From the NCBI RefSeq assembly GCF_007992835.1, contig NZ_BKBA01000003.1, forward strand, positions 372,001 to 436,000: a stretch of 64,000 bases of DNA. The letters run 5' to 3'. Each line of letters starts with the position of its first letter. Position 1 is the first letter of the stretch. Origin of the DNA: Knoellia locipacati (GTDB taxonomy: Bacteria > Actinomycetota > Actinomycetes > Actinomycetales > Dermatophilaceae). Made by a program: the position numbers and the translations under genes. Shown in pieces: positions 17,778 through 26,224 of this stretch. The notes beneath the pieces are model-generated. The model did not search any database. It saw nothing but the letters and a program-made list of their open reading frames with translations, and had not been told where the DNA came from.

Positions 17778-19035
17778 CCGGCTCCCGGTCGCGCAGGACG
17801 AGCGCCGCCACGCCGATCGCCACGGCGACGACGAGCGCACCGAGCGCGAGGGCGTGGAAGCTGGCGCGGTCGACGACGACCCCCGCGAGCGCGCCGCCGA
17901 TGCCGGCCGCGAGCCCCATGACGAGGTCGCTCGCCCCCTGCGCGCCGGGCCGCTCGGTCGTCGGCACGGCGCTCGTGAGCAGGGTGGAGCCGGAGACGAG
18001 CGTGCACGACCAGCCCAGCCCGAGCAGGAACAGCCCGGCGAGCAGCCGGTTCGAGTGCCCCATCGGCGCCGTGGACGCGAGCAGCGTCGCGACGACGAGG
18101 ATGCCCGACCCCACCATCGCCACGGTGCGCCCGCCCAGCCGGTCGACGGCCATGCCCGTGAGCGGTGAGAACGCGAACATCCCGAGGATGTGCATGCTGA
18201 TGACGAACCCGATGATCGTGAGGTCGGCATGCCCGTGACGCATGTGCAGCGGCGTCATGACCATGACGCTCACCATCGTCACGTGGCCGAGGGCGAGCGT
18301 GATGACGCCGAGCAGCGCCTGCGGCCGGGCCGCGATGACCCGCAGACCGCGCCCGATCGAGCCGTGCGTGGGGCCGACGGCGTGCGGGTCGAGGTCGGCC
18401 GCGCGGCGCCGGGCCTCGACGAGCGGGTCCGGTCGCAGCCTGACGAACAGGACGAGGACGGCCAGGGTCAGCCCCACGAGCGAGAAGACGAACGGCCCGG
18501 TGAGCCGCGGGATCCCCAGCAGGCGGGACACCGGCTCGCTCGGGCCGACGAGGTTGGGTCCGAGCACGCTGCCGATCGTCGTGGCCCACACGACGAGGCT
18601 GAGGTCGCGCCCACGGTGGGCCGGGTTCGCGAGGTCGGCCGCGGCATACCTCGCTTGGTTGTTCGACGCGGTGGAGCCGCCGAAGAGCAGGCTGGCCACG
18701 AGCAGCAGCGCGAAGCTGCCGACGATGCCGGACGCAATGAGGCCGAGGGCGCCGACGAACGACAGGACGTAGCCGAGCGCCAGCCCGGGGCGTCGTCCGC
18801 GTGCCGCGCTGAGCCGGGCCATCGGGATGGCGATGAGCGCCGAGCCGAGCACCTGGAAGGTCGAGCCGAGACCGGCATACGTCGGCGACCCCGACACCTG
18901 CTCGGCGAGCAGCGCGCCGACGGCCACCCCGCTCGCGAGCGAGACGCCGCCGAGCACCTGCGACATCGACAACGTCGCGACGGTCCGCCGCTGCACGGGG
19001 TCGTCATGCGTCTCCGGTGCGGGGGCTGCGGTCAC
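17764..19035 (-). CDS. Major facilitator superfamily transporter
   Basis: 423 aa from the GTG at 19035 (TAAPAPETHDDPVQRR follows). About twelve hydrophobic segments are evident, with a long cytoplasmic loop in the middle (RLRPDPLVEARRRAADL). The loop between TM2 and TM3 (MARLSAARGRRPGLALGY) is the MFS motif A region. The substrate cannot be told; the closest flavour is drug or sugar efflux. The start region contains a GTATGCC motif at 19044. No regulator is attached. Confidence 0.82.
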   Translation of the reverse strand: MTAAPAPETHDDPVQRRTVATLSMSQVLGGVSLASGVAVGALLAEQVSGSPTYAGLGSTFQVLGSALIAIPMARLSAARGRRPGLALGYVLSFVGALGLIASGIVGSFALLLVASLLFGGSTASNNQARYAAADLANPAHRGRDLSLVVWATTIGSVLGPNLVGPSEPVSRLLGIPRLTGPFVFSLVGLTLAVLVLFVRLRPDPLVEARRRAADLDPHAVGPTHGSIGRGLRVIAARPQALLGVITLALGHVTMVSVMVMTPLHMRHGHADLTIIGFVISMHILGMFAFSPLTGMAVDRLGGRTVAMVGSGILVVATLLASTAPMGHSNRLLAGLFLLGLGWSCTLVSGSTLLTSAVPTTERPGAQGASDLVMGLAAGIGGALAGVVVDRASFHALALGALVVAVAIGVAALVLRDREPVSVR

Positions 19036-19201
19036 CCGCCGAAGTATGCCGTCCGCGCCCCACCTTTCCCGCCCGAGGTGGGTTGCGTGCACTGGGCACC
19101 CCCGCCGCGGTGCTGCGAAGTGCCCGTTTCCCCTGCGCAGTCGCGCGTGCGACCGGGCGCCGCACGTCAACTAGGCTGGTCCGCGGCCATCCGGCCTCCC
19201 C

Positions 19202-19276
19202 GCCCTCGTAGCTCAGGGGAAGAGCACTTCTCTCCTAAAGAAGGTGTCGCAGGTTCGAATCCTGCCGAGGGCACCA
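19202..19276 (+). tRNA. tRNA-Arg (anticodon CCT)
   Basis: A 75-nt cloverleaf with 3' CCA encoded. The acceptor stem GCCCTCG pairs with CGAGGGC; the D arm is GCTC...GAGC. The anticodon stem CTTCT/AGAAG encloses loop CTCCTAA, giving anticodon CCT, which reads AGG. The T arm is GCAGG-TTCGAAT-CCTGC. A TAGGCT-like -10 lies about 30 nt upstream (near 19175). No integrase or duplicated 3' end is seen near it. Confidence 0.96.
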
Positions 19277-19310
19277 GACGACCAACCGTCGACCGATCCG
19301 CCGGGCTGGG

Positions 19311-19925
19311 TCACGCGGTGTCCGCGTCGGCGCGACGCCGTCGCAGGTGCCAGACGAGCAGGGCCACGAGCACCACGGCTAGGACCGCGAGCGCACTGCC
19401 ACGTCCGATGGCCTTCTCGACCGCGGCATACGAGGAGCCCGCGAGGTAGCCCGCGGTGACGACGGTGCAGCCCCACAGGACCCCGCCGAGCACGTTGTAG
19501 GTCGCGAACGTGCGGTACGGCATCCCCGAGGTCCCCGCGAGGGCCGGCATGACCGCACGGAAGAACGCGGTCCAGCGGCCGAGGAAGACCGCCCAGCCAC
19601 CCCGGCGCGAGAGGAAGTCCCGGGCGGAGTCGATGCGGGCGCGGCGACGCTCGAGCAGGTGTGACGACAGGATGCGCGGCCCGAAGTGGCGACCGACCTC
19701 GAACCCCACGGTGTCACCGACGACCGCGGCCACGACGACGACCGTCATCACCTCCCAGAGGTGGACGTGTCCCTGGTGGGCGGCCACCCCGCCGAGGACC
19801 GCGACGGACTCGCCCGGCAGGACGAACCCGACGAAGAGGGCGTCCTCGGCGAAGACCACCAGCCCGACGACGACCAGCACCCACACCGCCGGCGCGGTGA
19901 GGATCGAGTCGAGGAGCGAACTCAC
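19311..19925 (-). CDS. DedA-family membrane protein
   Basis: 204 aa from the GTG at 19925, whose GTG overlaps the PAP2 stop by 4 nt. It has the DedA signature: E-D in VVFAEDALFVGFVLPGESV, GDTVGFEVGRHFG, then FLGRWTAFFRAVMPALAGTSGM with the conserved Arg residues of the family, and four to five hydrophobic segments. DedA/VTT proteins are implicated in lipid carrier (undecaprenyl phosphate or phospholipid) recycling. Pairing with a PAP2 phosphatase supports a lipid-phosphate role. Confidence 0.9.
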   Translation of the reverse strand: MSSLLDSILTAPAVWVLVVVGLVVFAEDALFVGFVLPGESVAVLGGVAAHQGHVHLWEVMTVVVVAAVVGDTVGFEVGRHFGPRILSSHLLERRRARIDSARDFLSRRGGWAVFLGRWTAFFRAVMPALAGTSGMPYRTFATYNVLGGVLWGCTVVTAGYLAGSSYAAVEKAIGRGSALAVLAVVLVALLVWHLRRRRADADTA

Positions 19926-20569
19926 GCTGGACCCATCGCCGCGCTGCCGGGCTCCGGACCGCTCCCGACCCGTGCCTGGAAGACGGACTGGACCCCCGGC
20001 AGGCGCCTCAGCCAGGCGGCGACGGGGACGAGCAACCACCGCAGCGCCAGCCACCCGGCGGCAGAGACCGCGCCTCCGAGCATCAGACCCGCCACGACGT
20101 CGAGGGGGTAGTGCGCGCCGACGTAGACCCGGTCGACCGCCATGAGGGCCGCGGCGACGACCGCCAGCAGCGCGAGGCGCCGGAAGGCCCGGTGCTGGCG
20201 GGCGGCGACCAGCAGACCGACGGCGCACGCCCCGGCCATCACGGAGTGGTCCGAGGGGAAGGACCAGTCGGTCGTGCGGGACACGAGGACGAGGACCTCG
20301 GGATGCCCGGCATACGGCCGTGGTTCGGCGAACAGCGCACCCACGGGCTGGTTCACGCCCAGCGCCACCAGCGTCCCCAACCCGGCCCAGCCCACGGAGG
20401 CGAGGGCGGTGTCGGACGCGTGGCGCGCCTGCCACAGGGCCACGAGCAGTGCCATCCCGAAGAGGACGACGCCGTAGGTGGCGAACACCCGAGCGGGTCC
20501 GTGGAGGACCGGTGTGGCTCGCGACAGGGAGTTCGTCCAGGTGAAGAGGTGGTGGCTGAGGAGGTTCAT
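19922..20569 (-). CDS. PAP2-superfamily phosphatase (undecaprenyl-PP or phosphatidate phosphatase-like)
   Basis: 215 aa from the ATG at 20569. The phosphatase signature is in three parts: FAEPRPYAG, SFPSDHSVMAGACAVG and RVYVGAHYPLDVVAGLMLG, with the catalytic His residues in PSDH and GAHYP. Five to six membrane segments surround them. Such enzymes dephosphorylate undecaprenyl diphosphate or phosphatidic acid on the outer face of the membrane. It is coupled to the downstream DedA gene by an ATGA-type overlap. Confidence 0.9.
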   Translation of the reverse strand: MNLLSHHLFTWTNSLSRATPVLHGPARVFATYGVVLFGMALLVALWQARHASDTALASVGWAGLGTLVALGVNQPVGALFAEPRPYAGHPEVLVLVSRTTDWSFPSDHSVMAGACAVGLLVAARQHRAFRRLALLAVVAAALMAVDRVYVGAHYPLDVVAGLMLGGAVSAAGWLALRWLLVPVAAWLRRLPGVQSVFQARVGSGPEPGSAAMGPA

Positions 20570-20666
20570 CGTGCTCCGGTGCTCGGGTTCTGGCGGTCGT
20601 GGCAGACGGGCCGCCCCTCCATCCTGCGCTCGCGAACCTGCCAGACACCTGACCACGGGCCGAGGG

Positions 20667-22010
20667 TCAGCCCAGAGGCAGCCGGACCTCGAACCTCGTC
20701 GGCTCCGACCGGCTCGTGAGGGTGACGTCCCCACCGGCCGAGCGCGCGACCCGGCGTGCCAGGGCGAGCCCCAGTCCGGTGCCACGCGTGGACACCCCGG
20801 GCTCGAAGATGTCGAGGTCGGTGGCCACGCCACCACCGTCGTCCTCCACGACGACGCAGACGAACCCCCTCTGCGCGGCACCGCTCGTGACGCGGATGGC
20901 CGAGCCAGCGTGGACGACGGCGTTGTCGAGCACCGGCACGAGGGCACGGACGGCCACGTCGTGCGGGATGCCGAGCCGGTGGTCGCCGACGTCGACGCGG
21001 ATCGCCGGCGCCTCCCCGGAGCCCTCCCCAGCGCCTCCCCCGGAGCCCTCCGCACTGCCCTCGAGCTCGCCCACCGCGTCGACGGCAGCCGCCACGACGT
21101 CACGCAGCGAGGCGCTGGAGGCGGTCGCGGACTCGGTCCGGGCGACGTGGAGCAGCGTCGTCACCGTCTGCCCCATCGAGCGGGCCGTCGTGGCGACGTC
21201 CTCGAGCTGTCGGCGCACCGGCGGGGTGAGGTCGTCGCGGAGCAGGGTGAGGTCGGTGAGGCCCTGCAGGGTCGTCAGGGGCGTGCGGAGCTCGTGGGCC
21301 AGCTCGGCGGTGAGCCGCTGCTCGGCCCGGATGGCGGTGGCGACCTGGTCGAGGAGGCCGTCGAGGGTGGCGCCGAGGGCGGTGAGCTCGGTGGTCGGGG
21401 GCCCGAGGTCGAACCTCCGACCGAGGTCGTGCTCGCTCCAGGAGGCCGCGGTGGCCGCCATCTCCCCCACCGGCCGGAGGGCGCGCCGGGCCACCCAGCT
21501 CGCCACCAGACCGGAGAAGGCGACGACGAGCAGCCCCGAGGCAACGCTGAGGGCGAGCGCATAGCCCTCCCCGGTCTCGTAGGGCCGGAGCGAGACACCG
21601 ACGACGACCATCCCGCGCCCACCGTCGGTCGTCACCGGGGCCGCGCGCAGACTGGCGGACTCCCCCACCCGGGTCGCCGCGGGCCCGCCCTTCGCGGCCA
21701 GGCGGAGGTAGGCGTCGTCGAGGCCTCGCAGCGGCGTGCCCGCCACGCGCTCACCGCGGGCGTCGTAGACCACCTCCCCGGCGTCCAGCACCCCCGCGGG
21801 GACGGTCAACGGGTCGCCACGCTCCGCCTCCACGGCACGGACGACGGCGTCGGACCGGGTCGCGAGGACCCGATCGACGTCGCCGCGACCGAGGTCCTCG
21901 AGGACGAGGTGGAACACCGCCGTGAGCACGACGACGCCGACCGCAGTCACGCCGAGCGTGGCCAGGACGAGCTGGCGGCGCAGCGAGCGCCACTTGCGCG
22001 AGTCGGTCAT
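20667..22010 (-). CDS. Sensor histidine kinase
   Basis: 447 aa. TM1 is at about residues 14-36 and TM2 about 151-173, leaving a ~115-residue extracytoplasmic sensor. HAMP follows, then the HisKA motif TAELAHELRTPLTTLQG with phospho-accepting His239, and an HATPase domain (DNAVVHAG, VEDDGGGVATD, GTGLGLALARR). A Glu/Gly/Ser-rich stretch (residues ~310-330) interrupts the ATPase domain. Its ATG overlaps the response-regulator stop by 4 nt. The stimulus is unknown. Confidence 0.92.
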   Translation of the reverse strand: MTDSRKWRSLRRQLVLATLGVTAVGVVVLTAVFHLVLEDLGRGDVDRVLATRSDAVVRAVEAERGDPLTVPAGVLDAGEVVYDARGERVAGTPLRGLDDAYLRLAAKGGPAATRVGESASLRAAPVTTDGGRGMVVVGVSLRPYETGEGYALALSVASGLLVVAFSGLVASWVARRALRPVGEMAATAASWSEHDLGRRFDLGPPTTELTALGATLDGLLDQVATAIRAEQRLTAELAHELRTPLTTLQGLTDLTLLRDDLTPPVRRQLEDVATTARSMGQTVTTLLHVARTESATASSASLRDVVAAAVDAVGELEGSAEGSGGGAGEGSGEAPAIRVDVGDHRLGIPHDVAVRALVPVLDNAVVHAGSAIRVTSGAAQRGFVCVVVEDDGGGVATDLDIFEPGVSTRGTGLGLALARRVARSAGGDVTLTSRSEPTRFEVRLPLG

Positions 22011-22678
22011 CGGATGCGGTACCCGACACCACGGACGGTCTCGATGCCGACCGTGGCGCCGACCTCGTCGAGCTTGCGCCGCACCCGCCGGATGAAGGAG
22101 TCGAGCGTGTTGTCCGTGACGAGCGCGCCGTCGGACCAGGCCGCGGCGACGACCGAGGCCCTCCGCACCACCTCACCGGGCCGGGACGCGATGGCGGCAA
22201 GGACGCGGAACTCGGTGGGACTGAGCAGCACCTCGTCGTCGCCCGTGCTGATCGCGTGGGCCGTCGGGTCGATGCTGAGGTTGCCGAGGCCGGCCGGGGC
22301 CGGCAGGGGCGGCGACGACATGCGACGGCCCAGTGCCTCGACCCGGACGATGAGCTCGCGGACGTCGAAGGGCTTGCCGAGGTGGTCGTCACCCCCGGCG
22401 TGGAACGACGAGATGCGGTGGTGCACGTCGGTGAGCGCCGTGAGGAAGATGACCGGCGCCGGCTGGCCCGCCGAACGGAGCGCCTGCACGACGTCGCGCC
22501 CGTCGGAGTCCGGCAGCCCGATGTCCATGACGATCACCGACACCCCGCTGTCGCGTCCCAGACGGGTCAGCGCCTCGCTGCCGCGGTGCGCCGTGACGAC
22601 GTCGTGCCCCGCGAACGACAAGGCTTGGGCGACGACGGAGCGGATCCCCGGGTCGTCCTCACACACGCCGACGAGCAT
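22007..22678 (-). CDS. OmpR-family response regulator
   Basis: 223 aa from the ATG at 22678. The receiver domain has acidic pair CEDDP, phospho-acceptor Asp52 (VIVMDIGLPDSDG) and Lys102 (GDDHLGKPFDV). The winged-helix DNA-binding domain starts near residue 130 (LLSPTEFRVLAAIASRPGEV) and ends with IETVRGVGYRIR. It lies 4 nt after the DUF2231 gene and overlaps the kinase gene, so the three form one transcript. Confidence 0.93.
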   Translation of the reverse strand: MLVGVCEDDPGIRSVVAQALSFAGHDVVTAHRGSEALTRLGRDSGVSVIVMDIGLPDSDGRDVVQALRSAGQPAPVIFLTALTDVHHRISSFHAGGDDHLGKPFDVRELIVRVEALGRRMSSPPLPAPAGLGNLSIDPTAHAISTGDDEVLLSPTEFRVLAAIASRPGEVVRRASVVAAAWSDGALVTDNTLDSFIRRVRRKLDEVGATVGIETVRGVGYRIR

Positions 22679-22682
22679 GGCG

Positions 22683-23165
22683 TCATGGTCTCCCGGACTG
22701 GGTCGCCGCGTCACCCCAGGCGGCGCGGGCGCCGGAGTCACCGACGCGATAGACCTGCACGGCCGACGCGAGCCCGATGACGACGGCGACGATCGCCACC
22801 ACCGTCGTGAGACGTGACCCACCCGCCGATGCCGCGCGCGTCGGCGATGAGGCGCGCCGTTCGAGCCAGACGAGCGCGGCCGACGCGAGCGTGAGCGCGA
22901 TGGCGAAGAAGACGAGGGTGTCGCCGAGCTCGGCGTGCACACCGGGGTCGCCCACGCGCCGCTCCAGCGCCTCCCCACTCTGGGTCGCGACGGGGCTGAG
23001 CACCGCAGCGAGGGCGGCGGCAGCGACGACCAGCGGGCCGTAGGACCGGCGCCACCGAGGTCGCACCGCGATGGCGATCGTGCCGAGGGTCGCCAACGGG
23101 AGCAGGACGACGATGGCGTGCACCACCAGTGGGTGCAGGGGGATTCCGTTGATCAGGTCGAACAT
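22683..23165 (-). CDS. DUF2231 four-TM membrane protein
   Basis: 160 aa from the ATG at 23165, with GAGGAGCTGCC just upstream. FDLINGIPLHPLVVHAIVVL at the N-terminus is the DUF2231 signature with conserved His. Four hydrophobic segments follow. The function of DUF2231 is not established; the conserved histidines in the membrane suggest metal or heme binding. It leads the two-component operon, so it may be the sensed partner or a target of the system. Confidence 0.85.
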   Translation of the reverse strand: MFDLINGIPLHPLVVHAIVVLLPLATLGTIAIAVRPRWRRSYGPLVVAAAALAAVLSPVATQSGEALERRVGDPGVHAELGDTLVFFAIALTLASAALVWLERRASSPTRAASAGGSRLTTVVAIVAVVIGLASAVQVYRVGDSGARAAWGDAATQSGRP

Positions 23166-23342
23166 GGCAGCTCCTCGAAATGGGTGACGGAACGAACCTA
23201 TGCAGCCCAACCTGCCAGTTTCCTGACGACGGGGGTCGGCTCAGCGACCGGTGTGGTCACCTCCGCGCCGGCCTCACGGACCTCAGGGGTATGCCGTCCG
23301 CACCCGGCGGTGGGACCCCCTCGCGCGTGCGCCCCCTCGGGA

Positions 23343-23930
23343 CTAGGGCTGCTCTGCCAGTGCCCGCTCGATGAGGGCGAGGTAGTCCTCGACCTCGGCG
23401 GGGCCACCGAGGCCGAACCGGTGGTCGACCACGAGGTGCGGTGCCTTCTCGATGCCGAGGTCGTGGGCGGTCGAGACGTCCGACGCGAGGTCGGCGGCGT
23501 GGTCCGAGGAGGCGAGCACGGCCGCCACCCGGCGCTCGTCGAGGCCCGCCTCGGCTGCAAGCCGCTGGAGCACCATCATGTCGCCGACGTCGAGCTGCTC
23601 GGTGAAGACGGCGACGAAGAGGCGCTCGAGCATGGCGCCCTGGAGGGCGGGCCCGCCGAGCGCGTGGGCCAGCGCGACGAGCCGGTGCGCGTCCGTCGGG
23701 TCGGTCGAGGGCACCTCCGAGAGGGTGACGTCGATGCCGTCCGGGCGCCCGAGGACGCCGGCCTCCTCGAGCTCTGCGGGCGCCACCGGCGGACCCGGGA
23801 GCACGTGGTGGACGAGGACGATGTCGGCAGGTCTGGTCGAGGCCACCACCGCCGCCTCGACGCGACGCTTGGCGACGTGCGACCACGGGTCCATCACATC
23901 ACCCCAGAGATCCAGCACGAGCTCGGCCAT
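23343..23930 (-). CDS. DsbA-fold protein lacking the CxxC active site
   Basis: 195 aa from the ATG at 23930. The fold order is that of DsbA/FrnE/2-hydroxychromene-carboxylate isomerase proteins: strand LVLDLWGDVM, an active-site helix DPWSHVAKRRVEAA, a helical insertion, then the cis-Pro strand KAPHLVVDHRFGLGG and a final helix. Where redox members have CPWC the protein reads DPWS, and there is no cysteine anywhere in it. It therefore cannot do thiol-disulfide exchange and resembles the Ser-type isomerase/GST-kappa branch. The substrate is unknown. Confidence 0.75.
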   Translation of the reverse strand: MAELVLDLWGDVMDPWSHVAKRRVEAAVVASTRPADIVLVHHVLPGPPVAPAELEEAGVLGRPDGIDVTLSEVPSTDPTDAHRLVALAHALGGPALQGAMLERLFVAVFTEQLDVGDMMVLQRLAAEAGLDERRVAAVLASSDHAADLASDVSTAHDLGIEKAPHLVVDHRFGLGGPAEVEDYLALIERALAEQP

Positions 23931-23968
23931 CTCTCCACCCAAGCACACCGGGCACGGCCACGGACGAC

Positions 23969-24002
23969 GAGCGCCCCTGACCCGTGCGGGTCAGGGGCGC
24001 TC
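23969..24002. terminator. Rho-independent-like hairpin after the NlpC/P60 gene
   Basis: A perfect 15-bp inverted repeat (GAGCGCCCCTGACCC arm) with loop GTGC lies 29 nt past the NlpC/P60 stop and before the next minus-strand start. Confidence 0.85.
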
Positions 24003-24030
24003 GCTCAGGCGTCGTGCCGGGAGTCGCTGC

Positions 24031-24831
24031 TCAGTAGCGGCGGAACTCGGTCGGCGTGCCGAACATGTTGCGCTCGCTGGTCGACTTCCCGGTGCGGGGA
24101 GAGTCGATCATCATGTCGCCACCGGTGAAGATGCCGACGTGCCAGGCAGGGCTGCCGTAGAAGACGAGGTCGCCGGGCTGGGGGCTGCTGACGCGGGTGC
24201 CCTCACGCTGCTGCGCCGACGCGGTGCGCGGGATGGAGATCCCGGCCTTGCGGTAGACGTACTGGGTGAAGCCGGAGCAGTCGAAGCCCGAGGGGTCGTC
24301 GCCGCCGTAGACGTAGGCGATGCCGAGGAGGCTGCGCGCGATGTTGACGATCTCGCTCGAGGACTGCTTGACCGAGCCCGACGAGACGGGCAGGCGCGTG
24401 GTGCTGCGGCTGGCCTTCTGCGTGGAACGCTCGCCGGCGGCCACGAGGGCCCCCTCGCGGGTGTCCTGGCTGACGACCGGCTTCGCCTTGGGCTTGGGCT
24501 TGGGCTTCGGCTTGGGCTTCGCGACCACCGTGACGCCGGTGACGCCGACGGCGGCACCCTTGACGGGCGTGGCGGAGGCCGGAGCGGAGATCGCGGGCGC
24601 TGCCGACGCGGCGGCCGGAGCAGCCGGGGCGGCGGACGTGACGCTCTTCGGGGCCGACTCGGGCGCGGCCGAGGCCGGGAGCGCGAAGGCTGCGACGAGG
24701 CCACCCGAGGCTGCGAGAACCGCGGATGCCTTGGCGCCGGTCACACCTGCGCGCGACGCGATCGTGGACAGTTCGGCGACGGGGTTGTGTCGCCCGGGCG
24801 CGCGATGACGCCCATGGGTGGAGTGAGCCAC
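24031..24831 (-). CDS. Secreted NlpC/P60 peptidoglycan endopeptidase
   Basis: 266 aa. The N-terminus is basic with a hydrophobic stretch (residues ~36-54) ending in ALPASAA, an export signal. An Ala/Pro-rich region follows, then a linker of alternating Lys-Pro (residues ~104-117). The C-terminal NlpC/P60 domain (~residues 155-266) has catalytic Cys185 in GFDCSGFTQYVY and His231 in AWHVGIFTGG. Such enzymes cut D-Glu-mDAP (or equivalent) bonds in stem peptides. A c-di-AMP riboswitch lies directly upstream and a terminator directly downstream, so the gene is monocistronic. Confidence 0.93.
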   Translation of the reverse strand: MAHSTHGRHRAPGRHNPVAELSTIASRAGVTGAKASAVLAASGGLVAAFALPASAAPESAPKSVTSAAPAAPAAASAAPAISAPASATPVKGAAVGVTGVTVVAKPKPKPKPKPKAKPVVSQDTREGALVAAGERSTQKASRSTTRLPVSSGSVKQSSSEIVNIARSLLGIAYVYGGDDPSGFDCSGFTQYVYRKAGISIPRTASAQQREGTRVSSPQPGDLVFYGSPAWHVGIFTGGDMMIDSPRTGKSTSERNMFGTPTEFRRY

Positions 24832-24837
24832 GGTGAA

Positions 24838-24975
24838 CCTCTCGATGCCTACGGGGTGAGCTGTCGGGTTCGGGCGGGAGGTTCTGCCCGGCCAGTCGGA
24901 ACTGGCTTAACCCCAAGGGACGACCCGAAGGTCGACCCGGAATTGGGTCCCCCGCTCCTGCCAAGCGGTTTGCGT
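24838..24975 (-). ncRNA. Cyclic di-AMP riboswitch (ydaO/yuaA type)
   Basis: Read on the minus strand, the leader has the conserved blocks of the class in order: GGGGGACCCAATTCCGGG, CTTGGGGTTAAGCCAG, CCGCCCGAACCCGACAGC, and CACCCCGTAGGCATCGAG, ending a few nucleotides before the GTG/ATG region of the NlpC/P60 gene. Actinobacterial members of this class usually sit ahead of cell-wall hydrolases and turn them off when c-di-AMP is high. Exact ends are approximate. Confidence 0.9.
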
Positions 24976-25163
24976 TGCAGTCAGTGACGGTGGCAGGACT
25001 CAGCAGTCCGTCATGACGATTCACCCCAGGGGAGGATGAGCCGAAGCCACCGTACCGGACCCTTTCGGGAAAGTCACGTTTGGGTCACGGCGCCCTCCGG
25101 CGGGAACTTCGCAGCGCCGTCCGGAGGCCCTCAGAGCCCGTGATGGCGCCGCGGAGGACGACG

Positions 25164-25199
25164 GAGGGCGGGTGGGGCCTCTCGGCTCCACCCGCCCTC
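25164..25199. terminator. Hairpin after the LAS-type hydrolase gene
   Basis: GAGGGCGGGTGG pairs perfectly with CCACCCGCCCTC around a 12-nt centre that extends the stem with one mismatch. It lies 18 nt beyond the stop of the minus-strand gene ending at 25217. Confidence 0.8.
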
Positions 25200-25216
25200 A
25201 GCGCGGCCTTCTCAGG

Positions 25217-26047
25217 TCACTCGACCGAGATGTGCACGTGGTCGTAGTGGTTGGCCGTGACGGAGCCACGGTCCTCCATCGCACGCCAGCTCGAGGCGCC
25301 AGCGAGCCAGATGCGCTGCTTCCAGATGACGTAGGTGATGTTGTAGGCGCTCATGTTGTTGATGGCCCACTGGGCGACGGCGTCGCCGCGCGACCCGGTG
25401 ACCATGACGTCGACGGCCTTGCCGGAGCCGTGGTCGCCGGCGCCGGCGCGGAACCCGCCGATGTTCTCGATGCCGAAGTTGGAGCGCACCGCGGAGCAGA
25501 CCTTGGACGCGTTAGAGCCCAGGCTCTTGGCGTGGCACCAGTCGTAGAACGCCATCGAGACGCCGCTGCCGGTGACCTTGGCCGCCCGCGGGGTGGTCGA
25601 CGAGGTCGTGGGCTGCTCCTTGGCCTGCTTGGCCTCGACCTTGGCGGGCGTCCGGGTCGGGGTGGGCTTGGGCTTCGGCTTGGCCACGGCGGTCACACCG
25701 GCGGGGCCGGCCGACACGGCGGCGCTCTGGCCGGCCGCAGGTGCCTTCATCGCGGCGCGGGAGCCGGAGACCGACGTGCGAGCCGTGCTGCGCGACGTCG
25801 TGTCCTGGGCGGCCTGGGCGCGCTCACGTGCCACGAGGGCGGTGGTCTGGGACCCGATCTCGACCTGGCCGGGTGAGGCCTGCACGGGGATCGCGACGGC
25901 GGCGGCCACGCTCGTGGCGAGACCGAGACCGACGAGACCCTTGACGAGGGTCGGACGGGACAGGGAGGAGAACGCGGTGGTGAGGTCGGGCAGACGACGG
26001 TTCGTCTGCGCGCGGCGTCGACCGGCGCGGGTGTCAGGGGAAAGCAC
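25217..26047 (-). CDS. Secreted ARB_07466-like / LAS-fold peptidoglycan hydrolase-like protein
   Basis: 276 aa from a GTG at 26047. A basic N-terminus precedes a hydrophobic signal segment (residues ~35-58, ending IPVQAS). The linker contains VTAVAKPKPKPTPTRTP, echoing the Lys-Pro linker of the next gene downstream. The C-terminal ~115 residues resemble the ARB_07466-type domain: GDHGSGKAVDVMVTG and HYDHVHISVE supply the His-x6-Asp and His-x-His metal ligands seen in D-Ala-D-Ala-peptidase/lysostaphin-fold enzymes. Two cysteines (WCHAK, KVCSAV) may form a disulfide. The likely role is cell-wall remodelling. Confidence 0.8.
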   Translation of the reverse strand: MLSPDTRAGRRRAQTNRRLPDLTTAFSSLSRPTLVKGLVGLGLATSVAAAVAIPVQASPGQVEIGSQTTALVARERAQAAQDTTSRSTARTSVSGSRAAMKAPAAGQSAAVSAGPAGVTAVAKPKPKPTPTRTPAKVEAKQAKEQPTTSSTTPRAAKVTGSGVSMAFYDWCHAKSLGSNASKVCSAVRSNFGIENIGGFRAGAGDHGSGKAVDVMVTGSRGDAVAQWAINNMSAYNITYVIWKQRIWLAGASSWRAMEDRGSVTANHYDHVHISVE

Positions 26048-26224
26048 GAAAGAGAACCTCTCGGTGGATCAGGGGTTCGCCCACCGTAGCGGCGCCTGCA
26101 CCCAAAGTCACATTCCGGTAACGGCGATCGCTCGACAGTCCCCAGGGGCCGTCACCGGACCGGCGCGTCCTCGCGTGCGTGGCCGAGCACGGCCACCGAC
26201 ACGGCGCGGAGCGCCTCCCGGACG

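Noticed and set aside
19202-19276. tRNA-Arg as the attachment site of an integrated element
   Set aside because: No integrase gene is nearby and I saw no second copy of the 3' end of the tRNA in the window; the flanking genes are ordinary.
24478-24530. A DNA repeat array in the NlpC/P60 gene
   Set aside because: It is the codon repeat of the Lys-Pro linker of the protein, read in frame.
26048-26160. A second c-di-AMP riboswitch ahead of the LAS-type hydrolase
   Set aside because: The leader shares a GAGAGGTTC string with the first but lacks the conserved CCGAACCCG and GTAGGCA blocks.
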